Shown here piece by piece: positions 52,909-61,437 of a stretch of 64,000 nt of DNA (positions are counted from its first letter, which is position 1; every line of letters starts with the position of its first letter). Source of the DNA: Actinomycetota bacterium. Its GTDB lineage: Bacteria > Actinomycetota > Actinomycetes > Streptosporangiales > Streptosporangiaceae. A program made the translations under genes and the position numbers. The stretch spans positions 1 through 64,000 of the forward strand of contig JAFAYQ010000058.1 of assembly GCA_019240215.1 (NCBI GenBank). The letters run 5' to 3'. The notes beneath the pieces are model-generated. The model worked only from the letters and a program-made list of their open reading frames with translations. It ran no database searches and was not told the origin of the DNA.

Positions 52909-54063
52909 ATGAAAAGCACCATCCGCCTGGCGGCCGCGGCCGCTTCGGCGCTGGCCACCACCGCCCTGCTCGCCACCCCCGGCCTGGCCGCCACCCAGCG
53001 GCCGGCCACCCCGGCCACCCCCGCCACCCGGGCCCCCGGCCAGGTGTTCGTCCAGACCGACAGCACCAGCGGGAACTCGATCGTGGTCTACAACCGCCAC
53101 CACGACGGGACCCTTTCAGAATCTGCCGAATACGCCACCGGCGGCCTGGGCGGCATCCTGAACGGCTCGGTCGTCGACCACCTGGCGTCGCAGGGCTCGC
53201 TCAGCTACGACGCGGACCACGGATTGCTGTACGCGGTCAACGCGGGCAGCGACACGATCACGGTGTTCGCGGTCCGCGGTGGCCAGCTGTTCCGCCTGCA
53301 GGTCATCGGCTCGGGCGGGTCGTTCCCGGTCAGCGTGGCCAGCCGCGGCAACGTGGTCTACGTGCTCAACGCCCGCGACGGCGGCTCGGTCCAGGGCTTC
53401 CTGCGGGTGGGGGCGGCGCTGATCCGGGTGCCGTCCTGGCACCGGGCGCTCGGCCTCGACGCCTCCGAGACGCCCGAGTTCACCAGCACGCCCGGCCAGG
53501 TCGCGTTCACCCCGGACGGGCGCCAGCTGGTCGTCACCACCAAGAACAACGGCAACGACATCGACGTGTTCGCGCTGAGCCGGAGCGGTGCCCCGGCCGC
53601 CCAGCCGGTCGTCAACGCCGACCCGGGCGGGGTCCCGTTCGCGGTCAGCTTCGACGCGGGCGGCCACCTGGTGCTGGCCGAGGCGGGGACCAACAGCGTG
53701 GCCACGTTCACGGTCGGCCGTGACGGGAAGCTCGCGCTGGTCAGCCGGTCGGCGACCGGGCAGGCGGCGACCTGCTGGGTGGCCCGGGACGGGTCGTTGT
53801 TCTACGCCTCGAACGCGGGCAGCGCCTCGGTGTCGGGCTACGCCGACTTCGGATCCGGGGCCCTGCAGGCGCTCGGCAACACCGCCGCCGGGGCGGGCAC
53901 GGTCGACGCGGTGGCCAGCCCGGACGGCCGTGACCTGTACGTACGGGGCGGCGCCACCGGCACCGTCAGCGAGTTCGCGGTCCAGCCGAGCGGCTCGCTG
54001 ACCGCGATCGGCTCGGTCACCGTGCCCGGCGCGGCCGGCGGCGAGGGGATCGCCGCCTCCTGA
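52909..54063 (+). CDS. Secreted beta-propeller (lactonase/YVTN-like) protein
   Basis: 384 residues from ATG 52909, with AAGGACGGGG upstream. Signal peptide 1-28 (LLATPGLAA-TQ), a Thr/Pro/Ala-rich linker, then repeated blades such as GLLYAVNAGSDTITVFAVRG, GQVAFTPDGRQLVVTTKNNG, NDIDVFALSRSG and FYASNAGSASVSGYADFG. The fold resembles 6-phosphogluconolactonase/YVTN seven-blade propellers. Extracellular function unknown. It follows the ECF pair by 107 bases and could be a target of it. Confidence 0.82.
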   Translation: MKSTIRLAAAAASALATTALLATPGLAATQRPATPATPATRAPGQVFVQTDSTSGNSIVVYNRHHDGTLSESAEYATGGLGGILNGSVVDHLASQGSLSYDADHGLLYAVNAGSDTITVFAVRGGQLFRLQVIGSGGSFPVSVASRGNVVYVLNARDGGSVQGFLRVGAALIRVPSWHRALGLDASETPEFTSTPGQVAFTPDGRQLVVTTKNNGNDIDVFALSRSGAPAAQPVVNADPGGVPFAVSFDAGGHLVLAEAGTNSVATFTVGRDGKLALVSRSATGQAATCWVARDGSLFYASNAGSASVSGYADFGSGALQALGNTAAGAGTVDAVASPDGRDLYVRGGATGTVSEFAVQPSGSLTAIGSVTVPGAAGGEGIAAS

Positions 54064-54072
54064 TCGCCAGGT

Positions 54073-54108
54073 GGGCTCGCCGGCCTCCGGGTGGAGACCG
54101 GCGAGCCC
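54073..54108. terminator. Strong bidirectional hairpin
   Basis: Perfect 11-base arms GGGCTCGCCGG and CCGGCGAGCCC, with an inner CTCC/GGAG extension closing on a GGGT loop. It sits in the 59-base gap between two converging genes, the usual place of a shared terminator. Confidence 0.8.
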
Positions 54109-54122
54109 CAGGGGCCCCAGCC

Positions 54123-55130
54123 TTACCAGGCGTAATGCTCGGGCGCGGGCTTGAATCCGGGGAAGATGTCGTCCAGCCGCTTGAGCGTGTCCTCGCTGAG
54201 CGACAGCGTGACCGCCCGCAGCGGCTCGTCGAGCTGCTCCATGGTGCGCGGGCCGATGATCGGGGCGGTCACCCCGTCCTGGTGCAGCAGCCAGGCCAGG
54301 GCGACGTTGGCCGGCTTCTCGCCGAGCTGGTCGCACAGGTTCTCGTAGGCCTCGATCTGGTCCCGGTGCTGATTCAGGGTCTCCTGAGCCCGGCCGCCGG
54401 CCCGGCGGCGGCCCTCCTGCTCCTTCTTCAGCACGCCGCCGAGCAGGCCGCCCTGCAGCGGGCTCCAGGGGATCACGCCGACCCCGTAGGCCTGGGCCGC
54501 GGGCAGCACCTCGAGCTCGATCTCGCGGGTCAGCAGGTTGTACAGCGACTGCTCGCTGACCAGCCCGAGCAGGTGGCGGGCGGCGGCCGCGTCGTTGGCC
54601 TGGGCGATGTGCCAGCCCGCGAAGTTCGACGAGCCCACGTAGAGGATCTTGCCCTGGTCGATCAGGGTCCCCATCGCCTGCCAGATCTCGTCCCACGGGG
54701 TGTCCCGGTCCACGTGGTGCATCTGGTACAGGTCGATGTAGTCGGTCCGCAGCCGCTTGAGCGATTCGTCGCAGGCCCGCCGGATGTTCAGGGCCGACAG
54801 CTTGCCCTCGTTGGGCCACTCGCTGGCCGCGCCGTAGACCTTGGTGGCGAGCACGGTCCGCTCCCGGCGGCCGCCGCCCTGGCTGAACCAGTCGCCGATG
54901 ATCTCCTCGGTCCAGCCCCGGTGCGCCTCGCTGTTCTGCGCCACCTGGCCGGGCGGGCCGCCGGCCGAGCCGTAGCTGTTGGCGGTGTCGAAGAAGTTGA
55001 TCCCGGCCTCGTGCGCGTGGTCCATGATCGCGTGCGCGTCGCCCGGCGCGGTCAGCGGCCCGAAGTTCATCGTCCCCAGGCACAGCCTGCTGACCGTGAG
55101 CCCGGTACGACCCAGATGAGTGAATTCCAT
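54123..55130 (-). CDS. Aldo/keto reductase
   Basis: 335 residues from ATG 55130. MEFTHLGRTGLTVSRLCLGT at the start. Catalytic tetrad: Asp and Tyr in INFFDTANSYG, Lys in TVLATKVYG, His in LYQMHHVDRDT. Cofactor-binding end GPRTMEQLDEPLRAVTLSL. Close to the YghZ/general stress AKR group, reducing aldehydes with NADPH. The Shine-Dalgarno is weak. The upstream in-frame sequence to 55316 is rejected. Confidence 0.88.
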   Translation of the reverse strand: MEFTHLGRTGLTVSRLCLGTMNFGPLTAPGDAHAIMDHAHEAGINFFDTANSYGSAGGPPGQVAQNSEAHRGWTEEIIGDWFSQGGGRRERTVLATKVYGAASEWPNEGKLSALNIRRACDESLKRLRTDYIDLYQMHHVDRDTPWDEIWQAMGTLIDQGKILYVGSSNFAGWHIAQANDAAAARHLLGLVSEQSLYNLLTREIELEVLPAAQAYGVGVIPWSPLQGGLLGGVLKKEQEGRRRAGGRAQETLNQHRDQIEAYENLCDQLGEKPANVALAWLLHQDGVTAPIIGPRTMEQLDEPLRAVTLSLSEDTLKRLDDIFPGFKPAPEHYAW

Positions 55131-55242
55131 ATCTAAAGAGTCTCTCGCGGGCCCGCTCCCGCCCGCCTGCGGCCCCCCACGCGAATTAATCACCACTCGT
55201 CCGCGTTGTACCGATAACGGGGCGGTACGCCACCCCGGGACA

Positions 55243-55284
55243 GTCCCTCCGCCGGCCACCCCCTCTTCAGGCTGGCGGAGGGAC
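55243..55284 (-). terminator. Long-arm hairpin downstream of the amine oxidase operon
   Basis: Arms GTCCCTCCGCC (55243-55253) and GGCGGAGGGAC (55274-55284), perfect over 11 bases, 20-base loop. It lies 45 bases after the amine oxidase stop, so it probably ends the GntR-operon transcript. Nothing else is evident in the 55131-55328 gap. Confidence 0.6.
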
Positions 55285-55328
55285 CCCGGCTGGCTCGGCG
55301 GGCAGTGCGGGCTCACCCGGAGCCCGGG

Positions 55329-57221
55329 CTATGAGGGCGGTACGTCGAGGGCCGGGTTGCGGTCGAAGAAGCCCGACGGCTTCAGCCAGAACGACACGAT
55401 GTCGGACGGCATGACCGGCCAGTCTTCCGGCCGGGTGATGTGGTGGATGCCGAACACGTACCAGAGCACCACGTCGGTGCCCGCGATCGGCCGGTTCTGC
55501 TTCGTCCAGGCGGCCAGGCCCTCGTCCCGCTCGCTCTGGTTGCAGAACTCCCCGGCCGGCCAGCGCTCGGCCGGGTCGTAGGGCGTGACCCAGAGGGTGT
55601 GGCCGATGACCTCGGCCCGGCGGAAGACCGGTGAGGCCGGGTCCATCATCGGCGGGAAGCAGCTGCCGGGGACCAGCTTGTACGCGGTCGGGCTGCCGAG
55701 CCGGTTGCGGCGGGTGTCGCTGGCCACCTTCCAGGTCCGCTGGGTGTCCCACCGGTAGTCCTGCTGGCCCTCGGCTTCGGTCCGCAGCGGCGTCTGCCGC
55801 TGGGTCAGCGTCAGCCCCAGCGGGTTGTCGTCGCCGATCGGCAGCGCCTCGGAGTCGCAGCTGTAGACGGTGTTGCCGGTGCCGTCGATGTCGAGGTCGA
55901 GCCGGGCCACGATGAAGTGCTGGTGGAACGGCGCGTAGGTGCCGGTGTCGACGATCGTGGCGGGCGCCGTCTCCCCCGGGCGCAGGTGGGTGGTGACCAT
56001 GATCCCGGTCGCCCGGACCTCGCACTCGATGTTGCCGTCGGTGTAGAAGCGCCAGTAGACCAGGTACTCGTAGTTGGCCACGGTGGCGTGGAACGAGACC
56101 ACCAGCCGCCGCATCCGCCGCGTCTCGGCCCCGGCCTGGGCGTCGACGTGCTTCCAGCCCACCCCGTTGTCCTCTTCGTGCAGGCAGATCGCGTTCGGGA
56201 TCTCGTACGGCTCGCCCGCCGAGTTGTGCAGGGTGGCGTCCAGGTAGCGGATCTCGCCCAGGCAGTCGCAGTGCCGTTCGAGCGAGGTGGTCATGAAGCC
56301 GAGGCCCCACTCGCCGATGTCGAACGCGGTGCGCCGGTAGTGCTCGGGGCTGGTGTCCCGGTAGGGCACCACCATCTCGGCCAGCGACAGCCGGTGCGCG
56401 ACCGGCCGGACCTGGCCCTTTTCCCCAGCGGCGTCGTCGTCGTAGCCGATCTGGTGCAGGACCAGGCCCTCGCGGTAGTTGAAGCCGATCCGCAGCGACC
56501 ACTTCTGCCAGCGCAGCAGGTTCCCGTCCAGCTCGAACGAGGGGCCGTCGGGCTGGCTGATCTCCAGCGGCTTGACGTCTGCGCGGGCCTGGTAGCCGGG
56601 GATGTGGCCGGGCACGTACTCGCCCATCACCTCCGGCTCGGGCACCGGCCCGGTGTCGCCCACCTCCAGCAGTTCCATCCGGTTGAGGTCGATGACCGGG
56701 TGCAGCCCGTTGACCGGGTGGGCGTAGGGGTTGGCGCCGGGGGCGGACCGGTACCAGACGTCGGCCCAGCCGATCCGGCGGTCGCGGTACTGCTCGGGGA
56801 TCAGCGCGAAGCCGTAGGTCCAGGTGTCGAACAGGACCAGGTCGAGGTCGGTGATCCCGCGCCGGGCGAGCGCGGCGACGATGTCCGGGTGGGCCCGGAA
56901 GGCGGCGTCGGCCTCGTGCCACTCGTCCTCGGTGGCGTTCGGCTGCACCCCGGGCCGGTGGTCGAACCGGGTCACCTCGTCGCCGGTCAGCGACACGGTC
57001 GCGCTGTAGGCCTGCCCGTCGCCGGTGTTCCAGCAGGTGACCAGGGCCGCCCGCGCGACCGGGTCGCCCGGCTGCCAGCGGGCCAGCGTGTCCTTGTCCG
57101 GCTCGGCCAGCTCGATACCGGCGAACCGCCAGCGGCCGGTGACACCGCGGTCGCGGCGCAGGACCGCCACCGCCTGGCTGATTTCCGCGGCGGTCAGCGG
57201 GTCGAGCGGATGCCCAGTCAC
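55329..57221 (-). CDS. Copper-containing primary-amine oxidase
   Basis: 630 residues, typical. N2/N3 domains in the first 220 residues, then the catalytic domain. The topaquinone site is ATVANYEYLVYW (Tyr after Asn is modified), the proton-abstracting Asp lies in LVLFDTWTYG or the downstream VDTGTYAPF region, and copper His pairs are in PFHQHFIVARLDLDIDG and GIHHITRPEDWPVMP. It oxidises primary amines to aldehydes with release of ammonia and hydrogen peroxide. No signal peptide. It is the last gene of the operon, seven bases after the dioxygenase stop. Confidence 0.93.
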   Translation of the reverse strand: MTGHPLDPLTAAEISQAVAVLRRDRGVTGRWRFAGIELAEPDKDTLARWQPGDPVARAALVTCWNTGDGQAYSATVSLTGDEVTRFDHRPGVQPNATEDEWHEADAAFRAHPDIVAALARRGITDLDLVLFDTWTYGFALIPEQYRDRRIGWADVWYRSAPGANPYAHPVNGLHPVIDLNRMELLEVGDTGPVPEPEVMGEYVPGHIPGYQARADVKPLEISQPDGPSFELDGNLLRWQKWSLRIGFNYREGLVLHQIGYDDDAAGEKGQVRPVAHRLSLAEMVVPYRDTSPEHYRRTAFDIGEWGLGFMTTSLERHCDCLGEIRYLDATLHNSAGEPYEIPNAICLHEEDNGVGWKHVDAQAGAETRRMRRLVVSFHATVANYEYLVYWRFYTDGNIECEVRATGIMVTTHLRPGETAPATIVDTGTYAPFHQHFIVARLDLDIDGTGNTVYSCDSEALPIGDDNPLGLTLTQRQTPLRTEAEGQQDYRWDTQRTWKVASDTRRNRLGSPTAYKLVPGSCFPPMMDPASPVFRRAEVIGHTLWVTPYDPAERWPAGEFCNQSERDEGLAAWTKQNRPIAGTDVVLWYVFGIHHITRPEDWPVMPSDIVSFWLKPSGFFDRNPALDVPPS

Positions 57222-57228
57222 CCGGTGA

Positions 57229-58224
57229 TCATGTCACGGGCTCACCGGGCTCACCAGGCTTGACAGGCTCACCGGGCTCGACCGGTGGCGTGCCGTGGGT
57301 GTGGAACGAGCCGATCGTCTTCAGCCCCCAGGCCTGGCCCTTGGCCCGCTCGGCCTCGGTCCAGGTCACCGTCTCCCAGTCAGGCGCGAAGATCAGCCGG
57401 GCGACCGGGTTGCACAGCTCGATCCGGTTGCCACCCGGCTCGTAGACGTAGAGGAAGAACGTCTGCTGGATCGCGTGCTTGTGCGGCCCGGTCTCGATGA
57501 ACACCCCGTGGTCGAGGCAGATGTCGGCCCCGCGGAGGATGTCCTCGCGGGTGTCGGTGGCGAACGCCAGGTGGTGCAGCCGGCCCCGGCGGCCGGTCCA
57601 GTCCTCGGTGTACACCAGGTCGTAGGACTTGCTGGCGAAGTGCAGCCAGCGGGCCGAGATCACCCCGCTGTCGAGCATGATCTGCTCGGTCGCGCGGGCC
57701 CCGAGCTGGCTGATGATGAAGTCGGTGGTCTCGGTGACGTCGGCCGCCAGGTAGTTGACGTGGTCCAGGCGCCGGACCGAGATGCCGCGGCCCGGGTAGG
57801 CCTGGGCCTGGTTCTTCAGGGCCGGGGCCAGTTCGGGCGGCGGCTGGTACCACTCGCTCTCCCAGTACAGCCGCATCGGGTGGCCGTCCGGGTCGCGGAA
57901 CGCGTAGGTCGGCCCGATGCCGGGCTCGCCGTCGGTCCAGCCTTCACCCAGCCCGGTCCCCTCCAGGTGTTTGACCGTCCGCTCGAGCGCGTCCTGGCTG
58001 GCCGCCCGGACCGCGGTGACCCCCAGCCCGGCCTGGTCGCGGGCGGTCAGCTTGAGGCTGAACTGCTCGTAGTCGTCCCAGGTCCTCAGGTAGACGGAGT
58101 CGCCGGCCCGGCCGGTCTCGGTCAGCCCGAGGACGTCGACGAAGAACGACAGGCTCTGCTCGGGCGTCGGCGTGAACAGCTCGGCGTGACCGAGGTGGGC
58201 GACGTCGTGCCGTAGTGCGGTCAT
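57229..58224 (-). CDS. Extradiol (catechol 2,3-) dioxygenase
   Basis: 331 residues, two VOC modules. Domain 1 begins AHLGHAELFTPTPEQSLSFF; domain 2 holds the iron ligands: His in RRLDHVNYLAADV, His in RGRLHHLAFATDT, Glu in PGGNRIELCNP, with the conserved Tyr in FFLYVYEP. It cleaves catecholic rings next to the diol. The C-terminus carries a short repetitive tail (VEPGEPVKPGEPGEPVT). Its ATG overlaps the tautomerase stop by one base. It lies between galD-like and amine oxidase genes. Confidence 0.9.
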   Translation of the reverse strand: MTALRHDVAHLGHAELFTPTPEQSLSFFVDVLGLTETGRAGDSVYLRTWDDYEQFSLKLTARDQAGLGVTAVRAASQDALERTVKHLEGTGLGEGWTDGEPGIGPTYAFRDPDGHPMRLYWESEWYQPPPELAPALKNQAQAYPGRGISVRRLDHVNYLAADVTETTDFIISQLGARATEQIMLDSGVISARWLHFASKSYDLVYTEDWTGRRGRLHHLAFATDTREDILRGADICLDHGVFIETGPHKHAIQQTFFLYVYEPGGNRIELCNPVARLIFAPDWETVTWTEAERAKGQAWGLKTIGSFHTHGTPPVEPGEPVKPGEPGEPVT

Positions 58225-59345
58225 CAGTGACTCCTGGGGAAAACAGTTCCGTCGAAAAGCTTCCGGGCGGTGCGAACCACGCCGCTGCGGCGGACCCGGG
58301 GGGTGTCGCCGGACGTGTCGACCTCGGCCTCGATCTGCAGGCGCCCGGTCGGGTGCTCCACGTCGTAACGCACCCCGTCCGGCCGTCCCGCCAGCTCGGC
58401 GCCGACCGCGCCGGGGATGGCCAGCGCGGTGACCACGCTGACCGCCCCGAGCACCCCGATCGCGGTGTGCGGCTGGACCGGGATGAACGTCCGGGTGCAG
58501 ATCGTCCCGCCGTCCCGCGGCGCCGCCACCAGCGTCGTCTTCGGGACGGACGCGCTGGTCACGTCGCCCAGGCCCATCAGCTTCCCGGCCTGGATCCGCA
58601 GCGACTGGATCCGGTCTCTGAGGGCCTGGTCGGCGCCCAGCTCCTGGTGGCTCTCGTAGCCGGTCAGCCCCAGGCCGGCGGCCCGGGTCACCACCACCGG
58701 CATGCCGTTGTCGATGCAGGTGACTTCGATCCCGTCGATCTCGTCGCGCAGGTGGCCGGTCGGCAGCAGCGACCCGGTGGCCGAGCCTTCGGTGTCGGTG
58801 AAGTCGAGCACGATCGCGGCCGCGGTGCCGGGCACCCCGGAGATCGCGGTGTCGCCGTCGTAGCGCGGTTGGCCGCCCGGGGTCTCGAACCGGGCGGTGG
58901 CCAGGCTGCCGGAGTTGACCATCCGGATCCGGGTGGTGGTCTGTTCCGGCCCGGCCGCGATGAGCCCGCGCTCGACCGCGAACGGGCCGACCGCGGCCAG
59001 CAGGTTCCCGCAGTTCTGCTGACTGGAGACGGTGGCCTGGTCGACACCCAATTGAAGGAAAAGGTAATCAACATCGGCGTCACCATCGCCGCCGGCGTTG
59101 GCCTCGGTGTTGGCGCTGTTGGCGCTGTTGGCGGCCCGGCTGACCACGGCCACCTTGGACGTGAGCGGGTGCGCCCCGCCGATCCCGTCGATCTGCCGCG
59201 GGTCGCCGCTGCCCATGATCCGGATCAGCAGGTCATCGCGCTCGGCCGGGTCGGCGGGCAGGTCTTCGGCCAGGAAGTAGGCCCCCTTGGAGGTGCCGCC
59301 CCGCATCAGCAGGCAGCGGATCCCCCTGCCGGCGGCCCCGTTCAT
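58224..59345 (-). CDS. galD: PrpF/4-oxalomesaconate tautomerase family protein
   Basis: 373 residues. GIRCLLMRGGTSKGAYFLAE at the N-terminus, GIGGAHPLTSKVAVVSR, SQQNCGNLLAAVGPFAVERG, and TIRMVNSGS-like RIRMVNSGSLATARFETPGG are signatures of the PrpF/GalD fold (diaminopimelate epimerase-like). GalD isomerises the keto/enol product of gallate ring cleavage. The ring-cleavage neighbour supports this role, but PrpF-type isomerases with other substrates cannot be excluded. A short Asn/Ala repeat (ANSANSANTEANA) lies near residue 72. Coupled by ATGA to the GntR gene. Confidence 0.8.
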   Translation of the reverse strand: MNGAAGRGIRCLLMRGGTSKGAYFLAEDLPADPAERDDLLIRIMGSGDPRQIDGIGGAHPLTSKVAVVSRAANSANSANTEANAGGDGDADVDYLFLQLGVDQATVSSQQNCGNLLAAVGPFAVERGLIAAGPEQTTTRIRMVNSGSLATARFETPGGQPRYDGDTAISGVPGTAAAIVLDFTDTEGSATGSLLPTGHLRDEIDGIEVTCIDNGMPVVVTRAAGLGLTGYESHQELGADQALRDRIQSLRIQAGKLMGLGDVTSASVPKTTLVAAPRDGGTICTRTFIPVQPHTAIGVLGAVSVVTALAIPGAVGAELAGRPDGVRYDVEHPTGRLQIEAEVDTSGDTPRVRRSGVVRTARKLFDGTVFPRSH

Positions 59346-60169
59346 CCGGTCTCTCGCAGCGCGTCGATGACGCTGGCCAGGTGGAACCGGGCGGCCGCCT
59401 CGGCCGCGATCGGATCGTGGGCCGCGATCGCGTCGATGATGGCCCGGTGCTCGGGCAGCGACACGTGGGTGCGGCCCGGCCGCAACGCCAGCTGAAACTG
59501 GTGCCGGACGATCTGGGCGTTCAGCCGCTGGAGCAGGTCGGCCGCGACGGTCTGCCCGGAGATCTCGTGCACCGACTGGTGCAGCTCCCGGTTGAGGGCG
59601 GAGTACTTGAGCGGTTCACCGGCCGCCACCGCGGCTGCCATCTGCTCCCCGATCGCGGTCAGCCGTTCGATCTGAGCCGGGGTGGCCAGCTCGGCCGCCT
59701 TGGCCGCGCACAGTCCCTCCAGCACCATCCGGCACTCGGTGATGGCGATGGCCTCGGCCACCGGCACCGCCCGCACCCGCGCCCCCCGGTTGGGGATCCG
59801 CTCCACCAGCCCGTCGGCCGACAGGTCGAACAGCGCGGCCCGCACGCTGGCCCGGGTCACCCCCAGCAGCTCGGCCAGCTCGGCCTCGACCAGCCGCTGG
59901 CCCGGCACCACGTCCCCGTTCATGATCGCGCCGCGCAGATGGGCGACGACGAACCGCCGCGCGGGGTCTCCCTCTCTGGGGACGCTCTCCGACTCCGGCC
60001 GGGCCGCCGCAGTCCCGCCAGCCCCGCCAGCCCCGCCACCTGCGCCAGCCCCGCCAGCCCCACCAGTTGCGCCAGCCCCAGCAGCTACGCCAGCCCCAGA
60101 GACCGCATCAGCCCCGTGAACTTCATCAGTCCCTTGGGCCCCGCGGGCCGACTCTGCCGCTTGCGTCAC
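59342..60169 (-). CDS. GntR-family (FadR/FCD-type) regulator of the amine/catechol operon
   Basis: 275 residues from GTG 60169, which has a perfect AGGAGG five bases upstream (GTG 60184 overlaps that site and is less likely). Winged HTH at about 70-135: RRFVVAHLRGAIMNGDVVPG, AELAELLGVTRASVRAALFD. FCD ligand domain to the end. The first 60 residues are a Gly/Ala tract (GAGATGGAGGAGAGGGAGGAG region) encoded by a degenerate form of the 9-base repeat seen at 51 kb, and are not part of the fold. It is the first gene of the operon; matching operators lie at 60210 and 61125. Confidence 0.88.
   Translation of the reverse strand: MTQAAESARGAQGTDEVHGADAVSGAGVAAGAGATGGAGGAGAGGGAGGAGGTAAARPESESVPREGDPARRFVVAHLRGAIMNGDVVPGQRLVEAELAELLGVTRASVRAALFDLSADGLVERIPNRGARVRAVPVAEAIAITECRMVLEGLCAAKAAELATPAQIERLTAIGEQMAAAVAAGEPLKYSALNRELHQSVHEISGQTVAADLLQRLNAQIVRHQFQLALRPGRTHVSLPEHRAIIDAIAAHDPIAAEAAARFHLASVIDALRETG
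60018..60099. repeat. Degenerate CCAGCCCCR repeats inside the GntR coding sequence
   Basis: Several imperfect copies of CCAGCCCCG/A, the same unit as the tandem array at 51020. On the coding strand it produces the Gly/Ala-rich N-terminal tract of the regulator. Confidence 0.7.
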
Positions 60170-60202
60170 TCTGGCCTCCTGCACAGCCCAACTCCGGATT
60201 GC

Positions 60203-60221
60203 TTGTCAAATTGTTGACAAT
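60203..60221. promoter_or_regulatory. GntR operator, site 1
   Basis: Core ATTGT-TG-ACAAT (60210-60221), also readable as TTGTCAA-ATTG-TTGACAA (60203-60220). Just upstream of the regulator gene. FCD-type GntR proteins favour TTGT-ACAA-like dyads. Identical core at site 2. Confidence 0.7.
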
Positions 60222-60227
60222 TCCAGG

Positions 60228-61034
60228 TTACCTTCCGACGTCCGAATCGTCCCGCATAGCCGGCACCCCTCGTTCGGGCACCGACTCCAGCACCTGCCGG
60301 GTGGCCTCGCTGGTCAGCGGCGGCTCACCGAGCTGGCGCAGCAGTTCGCTGGCGGCCGCCATCTCGTGCACCCGGCGCCCGCTGTGCTTGACGTTGCCCT
60401 CGACCAGCCGGGTCACGTACTCCCGGTCGAGCTGGCCCAGCACGTCGAACACGTGCCCGCGGAACCAGTCGGCCTCCCCGGCCGTCTCGGCCGCCCGCAG
60501 CGACTCGATGACCAGGGCTGACATTCCCTTGACGAGCACGCTGCGCAGCAGCTTGCGGGTGGCCGCCACCCCCGGCTCGGTGCTCACCGCGGTCAGCCGC
60601 AGGCCCGCCGGGCTCAGCAGCCGGACGAACTCCCCGGCGTCGTCGCCCGCCACGTCGACCGGGGTCGCCACCCCCGCCAGCGGCACCGGGCTCATCACCG
60701 CCCCGTCGATGGCACGCAGCCCGTGCTCCCGTGCCCGCTTGGCGATCTCCCGCTTCAGCTCCGGGTCGCCGGTGGCGAAGTCGGCGTAGAACGCCCCCGG
60801 TGCCATCTGCCCGACCGCCGACTCGGCCGCGTCCAGCGCGTCGGCCGCGTGCGTGAGCGCGATGACGGCCTCAGCCTCGCTGACCGCCTGGGCCGCGGTA
60901 ATGCAGTCAGCCACCCCGGCCGGGAGACTCACCTCGGCTGGATCGAACCCGCGAACGTGGGCGCCGTTGGCCGCCATCCCGCCCGCGAATGCCGAGCCGG
61001 CCTCGCCCAGCCCCAGCACCGCGACGTTCACCAC
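60228..61034 (-). CDS. NAD-binding dehydrogenase, 6-phosphogluconate-dehydrogenase-like with DUF1932
   Basis: 268 residues from GTG 61034; neighbouring GTGs at 61040 and 61031 are alternatives. Rossmann motif VAVLGLGEAGSAFAGGMAA, FDP at the acidic position, GAFYADFATGDPELK, AIDGAVMSPVPLAGVATPV. The C-terminal helical half is of the DUF1932 kind. Related to beta-hydroxyacid dehydrogenases; members are often linked to aromatic acid degradation. It precedes the GntR operon on the same strand and has an identical operator upstream, so it belongs to the same regulon. Confidence 0.82.
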   Translation of the reverse strand: MVNVAVLGLGEAGSAFAGGMAANGAHVRGFDPAEVSLPAGVADCITAAQAVSEAEAVIALTHAADALDAAESAVGQMAPGAFYADFATGDPELKREIAKRAREHGLRAIDGAVMSPVPLAGVATPVDVAGDDAGEFVRLLSPAGLRLTAVSTEPGVAATRKLLRSVLVKGMSALVIESLRAAETAGEADWFRGHVFDVLGQLDREYVTRLVEGNVKHSGRRVHEMAAASELLRQLGEPPLTSEATRQVLESVPERGVPAMRDDSDVGR

Positions 61035-61124
61035 CGTCACCTGTCCGCGCCTCCCGCACCAGCTGGTGTCGGCTCCCGCCCACACGCTCGTGTCAGCCTC
61101 CACCCACGCGCTCGTGCCGACGAA

Positions 61125-61136
61125 ATTGTTGACAAT
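61125..61136. promoter_or_regulatory. GntR operator, site 2
   Basis: ATTGT-TG-ACAAT, identical to site 1 at its core, with shared flanking AA on the left (AAATTGTTGACAAT). About 90 bases upstream of the dehydrogenase start. Confidence 0.7.
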
Positions 61137-61331
61137 ATCGACGGTGAGGACCTTACCCCCGCCCCGGCCGGCTAATCAGCGCCGGTGCCGGACCCTGCGC
61201 GCCACCCTCGGCCGGCCACTTCCTCCCGCGTTGGTCCTCGCCGCCAGGACGCGGCCAAACCACCACCCTGCCCCTCTGGAGTCCCGCCGGCCCCAGACCG
61301 TAGAAGCGCAACGGTTCAGCAGTCCCACGCG

Positions 61332-61437
61332 CGTTTATCCGCAATGTCACATTGAGGGCGCTCTTATGACCGCAATGTCACATTGAGGGCACTCTTATGG
61401 CGCTCTTATGGCCGCAATGTCACATTGCGTACAAATG
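61332..61437. repeat. Terminal-inverted-repeat element, copy B
   Basis: Outer arms CGTTTATCCGCAATGT (61332-61347) and ACATTGCGTACAAATG (61422-61437), 13 of 16 complementary. Three palindromic cores CAATGTCACATTG start at 61342, 61373 and 61415. The first two are 31 bases apart with near-identical filler AGGGCRCTCTTATGRCCG. The second interval carries an 11-base duplication, CGCTCTTATGG. Same architecture as copy A. Confidence 0.75.
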
